A DNA stretch of 64,000 bases, taken from positions 225,429-289,428 of the forward strand of contig NZ_SJPK01000005.1 in NCBI RefSeq assembly GCF_007859855.1, read 5' to 3'. Every line of letters starts with the position of its first letter. Positions within the stretch are counted from its first letter, which is position 1. The position numbers and the translations under genes were made by a program. The notes below the pieces were generated by a model. It searched no databases. It worked only from the letters and a program-made list of their open reading frames with translations, and had not been told where the DNA came from. This DNA comes from Allorhodopirellula solitaria (GTDB lineage: Bacteria; Planctomycetota; Planctomycetia; Pirellulales; Pirellulaceae). Below, piece after piece: positions 36,350 through 45,936 of this stretch.

Positions 36350-39300
36350 ATGACGAGTTTTCCTAAATCGAATATCGGTCATCCGTGGCGTTCCTCGTTG
36401 TGGACGCTTGCGATTATCGTGTTGATGTTTGCCGACATCGCCGCCCCTCCGCACTGGGGGCTGTGCGTCCTGCATCTCGTCATGCTGCCACTTGCCTGGC
36501 GTTTCTTGCATCGGCGGGTGATCACTCGGATCACTGCCATCCAAGCCGCCGCGGTTGCCATCGCTGGGCTCTGGCATGCGATCTACGGCCCCGTGCTCGT
36601 GCGGTTGATGCCGGAGGCGACCTGGCTCAGCGGGCATCTGACAGTGGAGGAGCAAGCGCCCCAATCACTGTATTTTGACCCCATTCGATTTTGGACCTTT
36701 CTGGCGCTGATGGCTGCTGGGTATTTCCATATCTTCCTGAGGGGACGATTGAGGATGCGGCTGAAGCATCAGCAGTGGTTGCAGCAGGCGATGCGGCGGC
36801 GATCTCAGGAAGTTGCCCGGGTGAACCACGCCCTGCGCGAGGAAGTGGCGCGGCGGCAAGCGACTCAGCATCGTCTCGACCAAAGCGAGACCACCTATCA
36901 GTCGATCATGGACCGGATGCATCTGCAGGTGGCTCGCAAGAACGCCGAGGGCGTCTTCACCTATGCCAATGGCCCGTTCTGTGCCGAGTTGGGACGGAAA
37001 CCAGTCGATGTGATTGGCAGCACCGACGCCGATTTGTACTCTCCCGATCTGGCCGCCCGCTATCGCGCCGATGATCTCAGTGTGATGGCAACGGGGGTGC
37101 ATGTAGACCGTGTTGCGGAGCATCCTGGCATCGACGGACGCTCGGGATTTGTCCAGGTTTTCAAAGCGCCCGAGTATGACGAGCACGGTAAGTGCAGTGG
37201 TATCCAAGCCATCTTCTGGGATGTGACGGAGAAGCACCGCGGCGCGATTGCGTTGCAGGACAGCGAGGCGCGGAAGCGAGCGTTGTTCGAAGCCGCCGCC
37301 GACGCCGTGCTGTTGGTTGATGACCGTGGCGTGACCATGGAAGCCAACCCCGCAGCGATGAATCTGCTGCAGGCAGGTGGTGGACGATTGGTCGGCCGTC
37401 CGCTCGAAGACCTGATCATGCCAGTGGGCACGAATGAGCAACCCCGCTCTGCAAACGAAGCGTTTCGTCAGGAAGCCACTACTTGGCGAACCCTATCGTT
37501 CACCGAGCGACACCAGCTTCGGTTGCGGCGGGGCGATGGCGTTGCGTTCGACAGCGAGGTTTCCGTTCACCCCATTCCGCTGGGCGAGCGGGATGGGCGC
37601 GCCGTCATCATTCGCGACGTGACACTGCAGCAGCAGGCCTTTGACACAATGCGAGAGGCCAAGGCCGCTGCCGAGCAAGCCAACCGGACCAAGACCCAGT
37701 TCATGGCGGGCATTTCGCACGAACTCCGCACGCCCCTGGGCGGGATCCGCGGGCTGACGGAATTGCTGTCGGCCCAATCGCTTTCGGCCCTCTCCCGCCG
37801 GTATGTCAACCTGATCTCACAGAACACCGAACTACTCCACGACGCGATCGAAGACATCCTCGATTTCTCTGCCATCGAAGCAGGGCGGGTGGCGATCGAC
37901 CCACACTTGGTCGATCTGCACGAAACGGTCGGTGACGCATTCGGCTGCCTCGCAATTCGAGTTGCCGACAAGCCGGTTCGGCTGTGCCTCTCGATCCAAC
38001 CAGGGCTGCCACGGCACGTGATCGCTGATGCCAAGCGAATCCGCCAAGTAATTGTCAATCTCGTCGGAAACGCGATCAAATTCACCCCCAAGGGCTTGGT
38101 GAGCCTGCGTCTGCAGTTGGCCGATGAGGACGCCGCGGAGGCGATCGAACCGGGGAGCATTCGCACATTCGAGATCACGATCGTGGACACTGGGATCGGA
38201 ATTGAAGCGGACAATCAAGCAAGGATTTTCGACGCGTTCGAACAGGCCGATCGGGGCACGAACAAACGCTACGGGGGCACCGGGTTGGGGCTAGCGATCG
38301 CCCGTGGGCTGGCCGAGCGAATGGGCGGCGGGATCGAACTCGATAGCGAAGTCGGTTCAGGAAGTTGTTTTCGCGTGCGTTTGAAGTTGCAGCTTGCCGA
38401 AACACCCGCCAGTCAAAAGAAGGCATTGGAGATCCAACCCGTCCCGGCGGGCAGGGGGATCGTCGTCGTATCGGTCGACAGCGAGCCGGTCGAATCCGCT
38501 CTCAGAGAGACACTGGCCTACGACGGCTGGACGATCTGCCGACCGGACCAGATCGCGGCACACCAGAACACTCTCAACAACGACCAGGATGGCGCTGCGG
38601 CGAGTTCTGTCCAGCCGATCTATTGGATCCTTGTCCATCAGACCGCGGACGCCGCATGGAGAGCCCGGGCGCGCAAGGCTGCCGACCGCGTTCTATGGCT
38701 CACCCATACGGGAGAGTCGGCACCGCGGCGAGCAAAGACGAAGGACACGGTCATCATTGAACCCGTTCATCCCGATGAGTTGCGGCGATGGCTTCGCGGG
38801 GAGTCACTGCGCCAATCGGGCCGAGGAAACTCGGTCGCGGGGCTGCCCGCGGGCGACACCGAACCCCTGCTCGGCTCTAGCGAACCGAGCGACAGTTCCA
38901 TGCGTGCGGCCGGCCACTATCACCTGCTCGTCGTCGACGATAGCCCGACCAATCGGTTGGTGATTCATGATCAACTGGTCTCCAACGGCCATCGCGTGAG
39001 CACCGCCGAGGGCGGGGCGGCCGCTTTGGCGCAGTTCAAGCGGGCAACGTATGACTGCATCTTGATGGATCTGCAGATGCCGGGGATGGATGGCACGGAG
39101 GTGGTGGCAAAACTCGCAGCACTTGCCGAGCAATCGGGCCGCTCTCTGCCACCGGTGATCGCACTGACCGCCCACGTCACTGACCAGCACCGTGAGATGT
39201 GCCGCAATGCGGGGATGGTGGGATACATCACCAAGCCCGTTCACATGGAACCACTATTGGCGGAAATCGAGAGCGCCGTTGAGGGGCAGGTCAGTCTCTC

Positions 39301-39823
39301 GGAGCAACCCCCTAACGAGTCGCAGCCCAGCGACGAACCGCCGCCTGTTACTGATGCCGAACTCGAGGATGAAGACGCTGACGCATGGTGGGGGCGACTG
39401 GCGGGGCACTGTGGTAACGACACGTCGACCATGCTATCGGTCTGCGAAGGTATTTGCATGGAGATCCCCGATCTCATCCACCGCCTCAATCAGGCCGCAG
39501 CCCAGGGAAATGCCCGGACCTTCATAACGGCGGCCCATACGCTGAAATCGTGCCTACGATATGTGGCCCCACCCGCTCACAATCGTCTCGCATCGGAGCT
39601 GGAACGGAACAGCAACGACCCTGATTGGTTTGATCGCCTGCACCAGGATTCCCAGACTCACGCCACCACCGCCGATACGTCGCTACCTGACGCGGCAGGG
39701 GGCGAACTCACCGAGTTGCGCCGCGTTCAGGAAGTTGCGAAAGAATGGGCTGCACGTGCCCAAACGCCTCCATCGAATGAAACAAGCCACTTGTTACCAG
39801 ACGGAGCGCCGCCCGTTCTTTGA
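36350..39823 (+). CDS. Hybrid sensor histidine kinase with receiver and HPt domains
   Basis: About 1157 residues. Membrane helices occur near 17-75 and 114-130, followed by a coiled segment, PAS 1 (about 182-300), PAS 2 (about 310-430), HisKA with phospho-His457 (GISHELRTPLGG), and HATPase (NLVGNAIKFTP, GTGLGLAIA). A degenerate receiver-like part follows (about 700-830). The true receiver has DDSPTN, phospho-Asp907 (LMDLQMPGMDG) and Lys in TKPV, and a C-terminal HPt has His1063 (AAHTLKSCLRY). This supports an internal four-step phosphorelay. The start is uncertain: the frame is open 22 codons upstream through a repeat. The cognate output regulator is not nearby. Confidence 0.9.
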   Translation: MTSFPKSNIGHPWRSSLWTLAIIVLMFADIAAPPHWGLCVLHLVMLPLAWRFLHRRVITRITAIQAAAVAIAGLWHAIYGPVLVRLMPEATWLSGHLTVEEQAPQSLYFDPIRFWTFLALMAAGYFHIFLRGRLRMRLKHQQWLQQAMRRRSQEVARVNHALREEVARRQATQHRLDQSETTYQSIMDRMHLQVARKNAEGVFTYANGPFCAELGRKPVDVIGSTDADLYSPDLAARYRADDLSVMATGVHVDRVAEHPGIDGRSGFVQVFKAPEYDEHGKCSGIQAIFWDVTEKHRGAIALQDSEARKRALFEAAADAVLLVDDRGVTMEANPAAMNLLQAGGGRLVGRPLEDLIMPVGTNEQPRSANEAFRQEATTWRTLSFTERHQLRLRRGDGVAFDSEVSVHPIPLGERDGRAVIIRDVTLQQQAFDTMREAKAAAEQANRTKTQFMAGISHELRTPLGGIRGLTELLSAQSLSALSRRYVNLISQNTELLHDAIEDILDFSAIEAGRVAIDPHLVDLHETVGDAFGCLAIRVADKPVRLCLSIQPGLPRHVIADAKRIRQVIVNLVGNAIKFTPKGLVSLRLQLADEDAAEAIEPGSIRTFEITIVDTGIGIEADNQARIFDAFEQADRGTNKRYGGTGLGLAIARGLAERMGGGIELDSEVGSGSCFRVRLKLQLAETPASQKKALEIQPVPAGRGIVVVSVDSEPVESALRETLAYDGWTICRPDQIAAHQNTLNNDQDGAAASSVQPIYWILVHQTADAAWRARARKAADRVLWLTHTGESAPRRAKTKDTVIIEPVHPDELRRWLRGESLRQSGRGNSVAGLPAGDTEPLLGSSEPSDSSMRAAGHYHLLVVDDSPTNRLVIHDQLVSNGHRVSTAEGGAAALAQFKRATYDCILMDLQMPGMDGTEVVAKLAALAEQSGRSLPPVIALTAHVTDQHREMCRNAGMVGYITKPVHMEPLLAEIESAVEGQVSLSEQPPNESQPSDEPPPVTDAELEDEDADAWWGRLAGHCGNDTSTMLSVCEGICMEIPDLIHRLNQAAAQGNARTFITAAHTLKSCLRYVAPPAHNRLASELERNSNDPDWFDRLHQDSQTHATTADTSLPDAAGGELTELRRVQEVAKEWAARAQTPPSNETSHLLPDGAPPVL

Positions 39824-39867
39824 CGCAGAAGTGTCGGCTTGGAGGTCCTGCAGTTTTTAAGTCTTTT

Positions 39868-40012
39868 CCGGTGGTGTTCGCTTTCGATCAAACCACCGGC
39901 TATTTTCTTAAACGCCTTCGGCGTAGCAAAACTTGCGGAGGATCAACATCTCGTCGGCTTGTCGACCACACAAAAGCGTTCGCAAGATTCGCCACATATC
40001 GATCATGCGTTG
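39868..40012. repeat. Repeat family D copy
   Basis: CCGGTGGTGTTCGCTTTCGA, CAAACCACCGG, TATTTTCTTAAACGCC, TTCGGCGTAGCAAAACTTGC and GCAAGATTCGCC match a second copy at 52610-52753 over the full length. Inside are two hairpins, CCGGTGGT/ACCACCGG and ACGCC/GGCGT. Its tail wording also appears near 5020-5065. The 256-base convergent gap otherwise holds nothing. Confidence 0.7.
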
Positions 40013-40079
40013 CTCGGAATCCGATCGTGTCGGTGGTTCGTCCGCACAAACAATCGGTCCCGCAGTGGCGTCAGCTAAC

Positions 40080-40889
40080 CTACCGCACCGGCTGGACGAA
40101 CTTACCGCTCTTGGCAAAGAATTCGGCGGGGTTGTCGTACACGACGCGGCGGATCAAGGCTTCGTCGTAGCCGCGGCGGCGCATCTGAAAAATCAAATCC
40201 GGGATCGCCGTGGGTTTGCTCACTCCCCAATCACCGGCGGAATTCGCCAACAGTCGCTCGCCGCCAAATCGCTCGATCATATCTGCAGCCCGATCGGGCG
40301 TGCATTTGGTAACCGGATAGAGGGTCATGCCCGCCCAAAAACCTCGATCGAGCACTTCGCCAATCGTGTGCTCTTCGACGTGATCGACCAGCACACGATC
40401 GGGATTGATCCGCGAGTCATCGCAGAGCATGTCCAGGATCATCCGCGTCCCTTGATACTTGTCCTCGAGGTGCGGCGTGTGGATCAGGATCAATTGATCG
40501 TGCTCGACTGCCAAATCGAGGTGCTCGAGAAAGATCGTGGCTTCGTTCTTCGTGTTCTTGTTGAGCCCGATTTCGCCAATCCCCAGCACACCGGGTCGAT
40601 CGAGGAACTCGGGGATCATCGAGATCACCTCGCGTGAGAGCGAGACATTCTCCGCTTCTTTGGCGTTGATGCACAGCCAGCAGTGATGCTCGATTCCGAA
40701 CTGGGCGGCCCGGCGAGGTTCGACCGCCGTCAGCTGTTCGAAGTAGTCGCGAAACCCATCGGCGCTGCCACGATCGAAGCCGGCCCAGAAGGCGGGCTCG
40801 CTGATCGCAACGCATCCCATTCGAGCCAGCGTCTCGTAGTCGTCCGTCGTGCGGCTGACCATGTGAATGTGCGGATCGATAAAATCCAT
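40080..40889 (-). CDS. TatD-like metal-dependent hydrolase
   Basis: A 269-residue amidohydrolase-fold protein. The N-terminal DPHIHM gives metal-binding His7 and His9. Further candidate ligands are Glu in IGEIGLN, His in ILIHTPH, His in LVDHVEEH and Asp in NSAGDWG. The family includes TatD nucleases but also many uncharacterised hydrolases; the substrate is open. It starts 4 bases after a 101-residue gene which in turn overlaps the clpS end, so the three form an operon. Confidence 0.82.
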   Translation of the reverse strand: MDFIDPHIHMVSRTTDDYETLARMGCVAISEPAFWAGFDRGSADGFRDYFEQLTAVEPRRAAQFGIEHHCWLCINAKEAENVSLSREVISMIPEFLDRPGVLGIGEIGLNKNTKNEATIFLEHLDLAVEHDQLILIHTPHLEDKYQGTRMILDMLCDDSRINPDRVLVDHVEEHTIGEVLDRGFWAGMTLYPVTKCTPDRAADMIERFGGERLLANSAGDWGVSKPTAIPDLIFQMRRRGYDEALIRRVVYDNPAEFFAKSGKFVQPVR

Positions 40890-40893
40890 TGTG

Positions 40894-41199
40894 TCAGTTT
40901 TCTCGTGTGTTGGATGAAGCGGCGTGTTCGACCTGCAGCCCGAAGGTCGATCGCCACTGCGGGTCGTATTGGCGAGAGAACAACTGTTGGATGAGTTCGG
41001 CCCGGTCGGGGGCGTCGCGCAAGAGAATCTGGATCGCTGCAGAGATCTGGTCGCGCCGTGCAGCCGCGCCCCCCGTCAGCGGTGCCGGCGTGCCCTCCGC
41101 TCGATCGACGCGGTCCAACACGGCAGCAATTTCGAGCAACTTGGCACGTGTTTCCAAGTAGCATTCGTCTAAAACGGTCTGGGCCGTATGAGATGTCAT
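40894..41199 (-). CDS. Small helical protein between clpS and the TatD-like gene
   Basis: A 101-residue protein starting at the ATG giving MTSHTAQT, with GAAGG about 8 bases upstream. It looks fully helical and charged (VLDECYLETRAKLLEIAAVL, ISAAIQILLRDAPDRAELIQ) and has no membrane segment. I do not recognise a family. The tight spacing on both sides supports a real gene acting with one of its neighbours, possibly the hydrolase. Confidence 0.65.
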   Translation of the reverse strand: MTSHTAQTVLDECYLETRAKLLEIAAVLDRVDRAEGTPAPLTGGAAARRDQISAAIQILLRDAPDRAELIQQLFSRQYDPQWRSTFGLQVEHAASSNTREN

Positions 41200-41201
41200 T
41201 T

Positions 41202-41564
41202 TCAACCTTCGGCGGGTTCGATCGTCGCGGACATGCTGCCTTTACAATGTGCCGACGCGTCGTCACGTCCGAACGCATGAATCTGGTCTCGTTTGAGTTC
41301 GGCGAGTTCGAGCGTCGTCGTCATGCAAATCGCACGACCGCTCGCGTCGACCTCTTTGGCCAACTGGTAGCCTTTCTCGCGCGACATCCGGAACAGCTGA
41401 TTCATCATTCGGATGACATAGTCAAACGTGTGATCGGTGTCATCCCACAGAATCACGTGATACGGTGGTTGACGTTTCGGCTTGTTTTTGGGTCGTTCTT
41501 TGGTTTTCGGTTCGGCAACGGCAACCGTAACGACTTCGTTAAACATGTTTTCTTCGTCAGACAT
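41202..41564 (-). CDS. clpS: ClpS adaptor protein
   Basis: A 120-residue adaptor for ClpAP-type proteolysis that delivers N-degron substrates. The conserved core is PPYHVILWDDTDHTFDYVIR (the Asn of the usual HNDD is replaced, reading WDDTDHT), then EKGYQLAKEVDASGRAIC. The ATG giving MSDEEN was preferred to a TTG 7 codons earlier; AAGGAGAA precedes it. The divergent neighbour is the M20 peptidase. Confidence 0.88.
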   Translation of the reverse strand: MSDEENMFNEVVTVAVAEPKTKERPKNKPKRQPPYHVILWDDTDHTFDYVIRMMNQLFRMSREKGYQLAKEVDASGRAICMTTTLELAELKRDQIHAFGRDDASAHCKGSMSATIEPAEG

Positions 41565-41736
41565 GATTTCTTCGTTCTCCTTCAATCACGATTGTACCGC
41601 AAAAACGTTATTGTAGTGGCGAATCGAATCCACTTGTTAGGCCCGATATGCGGATTTTCCTAGAAGACCAGCGGCTTGCCGCCCCAAAGTCTTCCTAACC
41701 CGCATGCTCTGGCTGACCTCTCCTAAGAACCTCAAC

Positions 41737-43155
41737 ATGACATCATCGACTCCGCTCTTGCCCGCCGAATTTCTCGCTTTTTTGACCGAAAACTCCGATC
41801 GCTTCGAGCGAGAATTGATCGAGTGGTTGCGGATTGCCAGCATCAGCAGCGACTCGTCGGCAACAGAGAATGTTCACGCTGCGGCGGATTGGGTCAAGGA
41901 GAAGCTGGCCTCCGCAGGGCTGAGGACTGAGTCCATTGCCACCGATGGATTCCCTTTGATTTACGCCGAAACCCCGCTGCCCGAGCCCATCGATGGAAAA
42001 AAAGCGACGGTGGCGCTCGTTTATGGACACTATGATGTGCAACCTCCCGAGCCGCTGGATCTCTGGGACAGCCCCCCGTTCGAGCCAGTAATCCGGGACG
42101 GAAAAATCTACGCACGGGGGGCAACCGATGACAAGGGTCAAGTCCTCACTCACGTGCTCGCCGTGGCGGAGTGGTTTGCCAGCGGCCGGTCACTGCCGAT
42201 CCAGATCAAGTTGCTGATCGAGGGCGAGGAGGAAGTGGGTAGCGAAAATCTCGAGAAGGATTTGCCCGAACTCGCCGACAAACTCGCCTGTGACGTCGTC
42301 GTCGTCAGCGACAGCAGTCAGTACGCCGTCGATCGGCCGGCGATCACGTGCGGCCTGCGTGGGATTGCAACGTACGAGCTATTCGTAAAAGGCCCCAGCC
42401 ACGATCTGCACAGCGGTTCCTTTGGTGGCGCGGTGAAGAACCCAGCGATGGCTCTCTGCCAACTGCTCTCGAGCATGATGGACGAAGATGGCAAGATCGC
42501 TGTCGATGGATTCTATGACGACGTTCTGCCGATGCCCGAGATCGAGCGCGAGGCCTGGAAACAACTCGGCAGCGACGACGCGGAGTTCGCCCGCAGTGTG
42601 GGCGCGGAGGCGTTGGCGGGTGAACCGGGCTACACGACCGACGAACGTCGGTGGGGACGCCCGTCGCTCGACATCAACGGGCTCACCTCGGGTCACCAAG
42701 GCGAGGGCGTGAAAACGGTCTTGCCCGCGAAGGCATCGGCCAAGTTCAGTTGCCGGTTGGTCCCCGGCCAACAGCCCCAACGCATCACCCAAGTCATCGA
42801 GGAGCATTTGGCCCGGCACCTCCCCTCCGGTGTGTGGATAGAGCTCAGGCCTGACCATGGGGCGGCAGCCATGCTGGCCGACGCGACCAGTCCCTACACG
42901 ATCGCGGCCGCCGAAGCCGTTGAATCCGCCTTTGGCGTGGCACCGGTGATGATTCGCGAAGGCGGCTCTATCCCGATCCTTGCGAGATTCCAGGAAGTGC
43001 TCCAGTGCGACGTGTTGTTGCTCGGTTGGGGGCAGAACGACGACGCCGCCCACAGTCCCAACGAAAAATTCTCGCTGGCCGATTTCCACCGCGGCATCCA
43101 CGCCTCGGCAGCGCTCTGGCAAGCGATCTCGAAAACCGAGCCCGCCGCAGCGTGA
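41737..43155 (+). CDS. M20-family dipeptidase
   Basis: A 472-residue zinc peptidase (ArgE/DapE/CPG2 clan), probably cytosolic. Metal and catalytic blocks are GHYDVQPPEP (His98, Asp100), ARGATDDKGQ (bridging Asp131), IEGEEEVGS (catalytic Glu near 165) and SDSSQYAVDRPAI. The lid domain holds SGSFGGAVKNP. It matches the dipeptidase subgroup of M20. The ATG 11 codons inside the longest frame was chosen because the conserved region begins soon after. Confidence 0.9.
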   Translation: MTSSTPLLPAEFLAFLTENSDRFERELIEWLRIASISSDSSATENVHAAADWVKEKLASAGLRTESIATDGFPLIYAETPLPEPIDGKKATVALVYGHYDVQPPEPLDLWDSPPFEPVIRDGKIYARGATDDKGQVLTHVLAVAEWFASGRSLPIQIKLLIEGEEEVGSENLEKDLPELADKLACDVVVVSDSSQYAVDRPAITCGLRGIATYELFVKGPSHDLHSGSFGGAVKNPAMALCQLLSSMMDEDGKIAVDGFYDDVLPMPEIEREAWKQLGSDDAEFARSVGAEALAGEPGYTTDERRWGRPSLDINGLTSGHQGEGVKTVLPAKASAKFSCRLVPGQQPQRITQVIEEHLARHLPSGVWIELRPDHGAAAMLADATSPYTIAAAEAVESAFGVAPVMIREGGSIPILARFQEVLQCDVLLLGWGQNDDAAHSPNEKFSLADFHRGIHASAALWQAISKTEPAAA

Positions 43156-43191
43156 GCAAACAGCACCGCCCCGCCGGAGCTTTTGCGAGCT

Positions 43192-43252
43192 GATAGGGAA
43201 CCCCAGACGCTGCCTGGGGCTATCATAGGGCTGCCCCGTTGGGGCGTCGTCA
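43192..43252. repeat. Repeat family E copy
   Basis: ACCCCAGACGCTGCCTGGGG forms a hairpin, followed by GGGCTGCCCCGTTGGGGCG. The same pair of blocks occurs inverted at 52335-52392. It lies in the 200-base gap between the dipeptidase and the sulfatase; another short block, AGCGGGGCAATTCGATGA, follows at 43309. Confidence 0.6.
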
Positions 43253-43361
43253 CCAGCTCGTTCGAACAGTAGATAGAATATCTGCCGCAATAAAACCGAT
43301 GTCCCAGCGGGGCAATTCGATGACTGCTGCTTCCCACCACCTTCCCCCAGAGGCCGAGACC

Positions 43362-45296
43362 ATGAATCAGACGATAACTCGATTGACCGTTACCTTTGCC
43401 AGTGGACTCGCCGTCCTGGCGGTCCTGATGACGAACGCGACAGGCCACGCCGACGAACAGGCGAGCGAACTTCGGCCACCGAATATCTTGTGGCTAACGA
43501 GTGAGGACAACGGTCCGGAACTGGGGTGCTATGGAGATTCCTACGCCGACACGCCCCACATCGATGAATTGGCTGCCGAGTCGCTGCGATACCGGATGTG
43601 TTGGTCCAACGCACCCGTCTGCGCGCCGGCACGGACCACCATCATTTCAGGCATGTATGCGACGAGCCTCGGCGGCGAAAACATGCGGAGCAGCGTGGCG
43701 TTGCCCAAGGGCATGAAGCTGTACCCGCAGGTTCTACGCGAAGCCGGATATTACTGCACCAACAATTCCAAGACTGATTACAACCTCGACCTACCCCTTG
43801 GCGACGTGGGATGGCATGAGAATGGAGGCAAAGCGCACTGGAAAAACCGTCCCGATGCATCGACACCTTTCTTCAGCATTTTCAACTACACGATCTCGCA
43901 CGAGAGCAAGATTCGCAATCAGCCACATACCCTGGTGCATGACCCCGCCGAAGCGCCCGTGCCATCGTATCATCCCGATACACCGGAGGTCCGACGCGAC
44001 TGGGCCCAGTACTACGACCGCCTGAGCGAGATGGATGCAAAGGTCGGCCATGCCCTCGCTGAGCTGGAGGAAGACGGACTGGCCGATTCCACGATCGTCT
44101 TTTACTACGGCGACCACGGCAGCGGCATGCCACGCAGCAAACGCTGGCCGTTCAACTCGGGCCTGCAAGTGCCCCTGGTCGTTCACGTCCCCGAAGCATA
44201 CCGCGACCTCGCTCCCGCCGACTACGCGCCTGGCGAGATGACCGACCGCCTGGTCAGCTTCGTCGACCTCGGGCCAACCGCGATCAGCTTGGCCGGAGCA
44301 GCACCACCGGCCAACATGCAGGGCGTGCCCTTCATGGGCCAGAACAATGGAGAATCCAAGAAATACCTCTTTGGCTACCGGGGACGGATGGACGAGCGGA
44401 TCGAGATGGTTCGCAGCTGTACTGATGGACGGTTCGTCTATCTCCGGCACTTCTATCCGGACCGACCCTATCTCAAGCATGTTGGTTACATGTTCCAAAC
44501 GCCGACGACCCGGATTTGGAAAGAGATGTTTGATGCCGGGAAACTGAACGAAGTGCAATCTCAGGCCTGGCAGACCAAAGCGGTCGAGGACCTGTTTGAT
44601 CTGCAGTCGGATCCCGATGAAGTCAACAACCTCGCCGACTCGCCGGAGCACCAAGAGAAGCTCGCCGAACTGCGGGAAGCAACGCGGGATTGGATGCAAT
44701 CGACCCGCGACCTGGGGCTGTTGACCGAAGCCGAAATGCATCGACGCACGAAGGATGTCGCCCCTCGCACCTATGCCCTGTCGGACCAGTTCGATGTCGA
44801 TAGCCTGCTTTCAGCAGCGTGGGACGCCAGCGATGCCTGGCGTGCTTGTGACGATGATGTCATTGCGAAGATGACGGAGCTATGTAGCAGCGAGGACAGT
44901 GGCGTGCGATTCTGGGGGACCCGCGGCTTGGCGCTCGGACTGGAGGCGCACCGCGACGCATTGTCTTCGCAAGCAGCCACTGGTGCGACTCAAACGCTCG
45001 CAGACCTGCTCGAGGATTCCAATCCGAGTGTCCGCTTGGCTGCCGCCGACGGGTTGATCCAGGTGGACAACGAGCAGTTGCAGGCCGCTGCCGCCACAGA
45101 ACTGATGCGATTGTCCGATCTGCCGAGCGAGGGATACTACGTCGGTATCGCCGCGTTGAATGTGGTCGATGTCCATCGCGACGTGGTGCAGGACGCCACG
45201 GGCCAGTCGTTGGATTCCATTGACGGCAAGCATGACAACGCGCCCAAACGTGGAGGCGATTACGTTCAACGTCTGCTAGAAACGCTTGGCCAATGA
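43362..45296 (+). CDS. Secreted sulfatase with C-terminal HEAT-like repeats
   Basis: A 644-residue protein. The start is at the ATG giving a signal peptide (LTVTFASGLAVLAVLMTNATGHA), not the frame's first codon 41 residues earlier. The sulfatase core contains metal-binding SEDNGP, Cys87 in VCAPARTT (Cys-x-Pro-x-Arg, modified to formylglycine) and YYGDHGSGMPRSKRWP. After about residue 500 the protein becomes helical, with an armadillo/HEAT-like unit (TLADLLEDSNPSVRLAAADG), a pairing seen in planctomycete sulfatases. Substrate unknown. Confidence 0.92.
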   Translation: MNQTITRLTVTFASGLAVLAVLMTNATGHADEQASELRPPNILWLTSEDNGPELGCYGDSYADTPHIDELAAESLRYRMCWSNAPVCAPARTTIISGMYATSLGGENMRSSVALPKGMKLYPQVLREAGYYCTNNSKTDYNLDLPLGDVGWHENGGKAHWKNRPDASTPFFSIFNYTISHESKIRNQPHTLVHDPAEAPVPSYHPDTPEVRRDWAQYYDRLSEMDAKVGHALAELEEDGLADSTIVFYYGDHGSGMPRSKRWPFNSGLQVPLVVHVPEAYRDLAPADYAPGEMTDRLVSFVDLGPTAISLAGAAPPANMQGVPFMGQNNGESKKYLFGYRGRMDERIEMVRSCTDGRFVYLRHFYPDRPYLKHVGYMFQTPTTRIWKEMFDAGKLNEVQSQAWQTKAVEDLFDLQSDPDEVNNLADSPEHQEKLAELREATRDWMQSTRDLGLLTEAEMHRRTKDVAPRTYALSDQFDVDSLLSAAWDASDAWRACDDDVIAKMTELCSSEDSGVRFWGTRGLALGLEAHRDALSSQAATGATQTLADLLEDSNPSVRLAAADGLIQVDNEQLQAAAATELMRLSDLPSEGYYVGIAALNVVDVHRDVVQDATGQSLDSIDGKHDNAPKRGGDYVQRLLETLGQ

Positions 45297-45420
45297 GACC
45301 AGTTTGCCCGTATTCGTGGCTCTCGCTACACTTGCGGGTGGTTCGATCCGATAAGAGGACTGGTCCCGCTTCGGGGCGACATCCATCTCCGTCCCCGCCC
45401 ACCTGTAAAAGAATGGTCGC

Positions 45421-45936
45421 ATGAGCTTTGGTTCCGATGTGAACACCCCTTACGAGACGCTAAGGGGCCGTGCGTTCCCCGCGATCCGGCAGTTTACGAT
45501 TTTCCTGGAGAATCGGCTCGGCCAGCTGCTTGAAGTCATCCGTCGCTTTGAAGGGACGGGGATTCGAATTGTTGCCCTATCGATCAATGACGCCGCCGAA
45601 TGTGCGTTCGTGCGGTTTCTGATCAGTGATGCCGATCGCGGTCGAGAAATTCTCGAGCGATCGGGGCTGGCGATTGTTGAAACCGATTTGATCGGCGTCG
45701 AATTGCCAGAGGGGCCACAACCGCTGCTGCGGGTTTGCACGGCGCTGTTGCAAGCGGAGCTAAATATCGTTCAGGCCTACCCGTTGATCGTCCGGCCGCA
45801 TGGCAAGCCGGCCGTGGCGATCATGGTTGAAGGGATTGATGAAGCGATGAAGACGCTCAATGAGAAAGGCTTTCGCATCATCACCGAAGCCGATTTGGAC
45901 GGCGACGACGTCACCGGTGACGGTGGGCCCCTCTGA
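45421..45936 (+). CDS. Tandem ACT-domain regulatory protein
   Basis: A 171-residue protein with two ACT-like domains, at about 22-90 (FTIFLENRLGQLLEVIRRFE) and 98-160 (PLLRVCTALLQAELNIVQAY, then AVAIMVEGIDEAMKTL). ACT domains bind amino acids or related ligands. It has no catalytic domain, so a sensor or regulator role is likely. Its stop overlaps the hemH start (TGATG), indicating co-translation, though a link to haem synthesis is not established. Confidence 0.82.
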   Translation: MSFGSDVNTPYETLRGRAFPAIRQFTIFLENRLGQLLEVIRRFEGTGIRIVALSINDAAECAFVRFLISDADRGREILERSGLAIVETDLIGVELPEGPQPLLRVCTALLQAELNIVQAYPLIVRPHGKPAVAIMVEGIDEAMKTLNEKGFRIITEADLDGDDVTGDGGPL

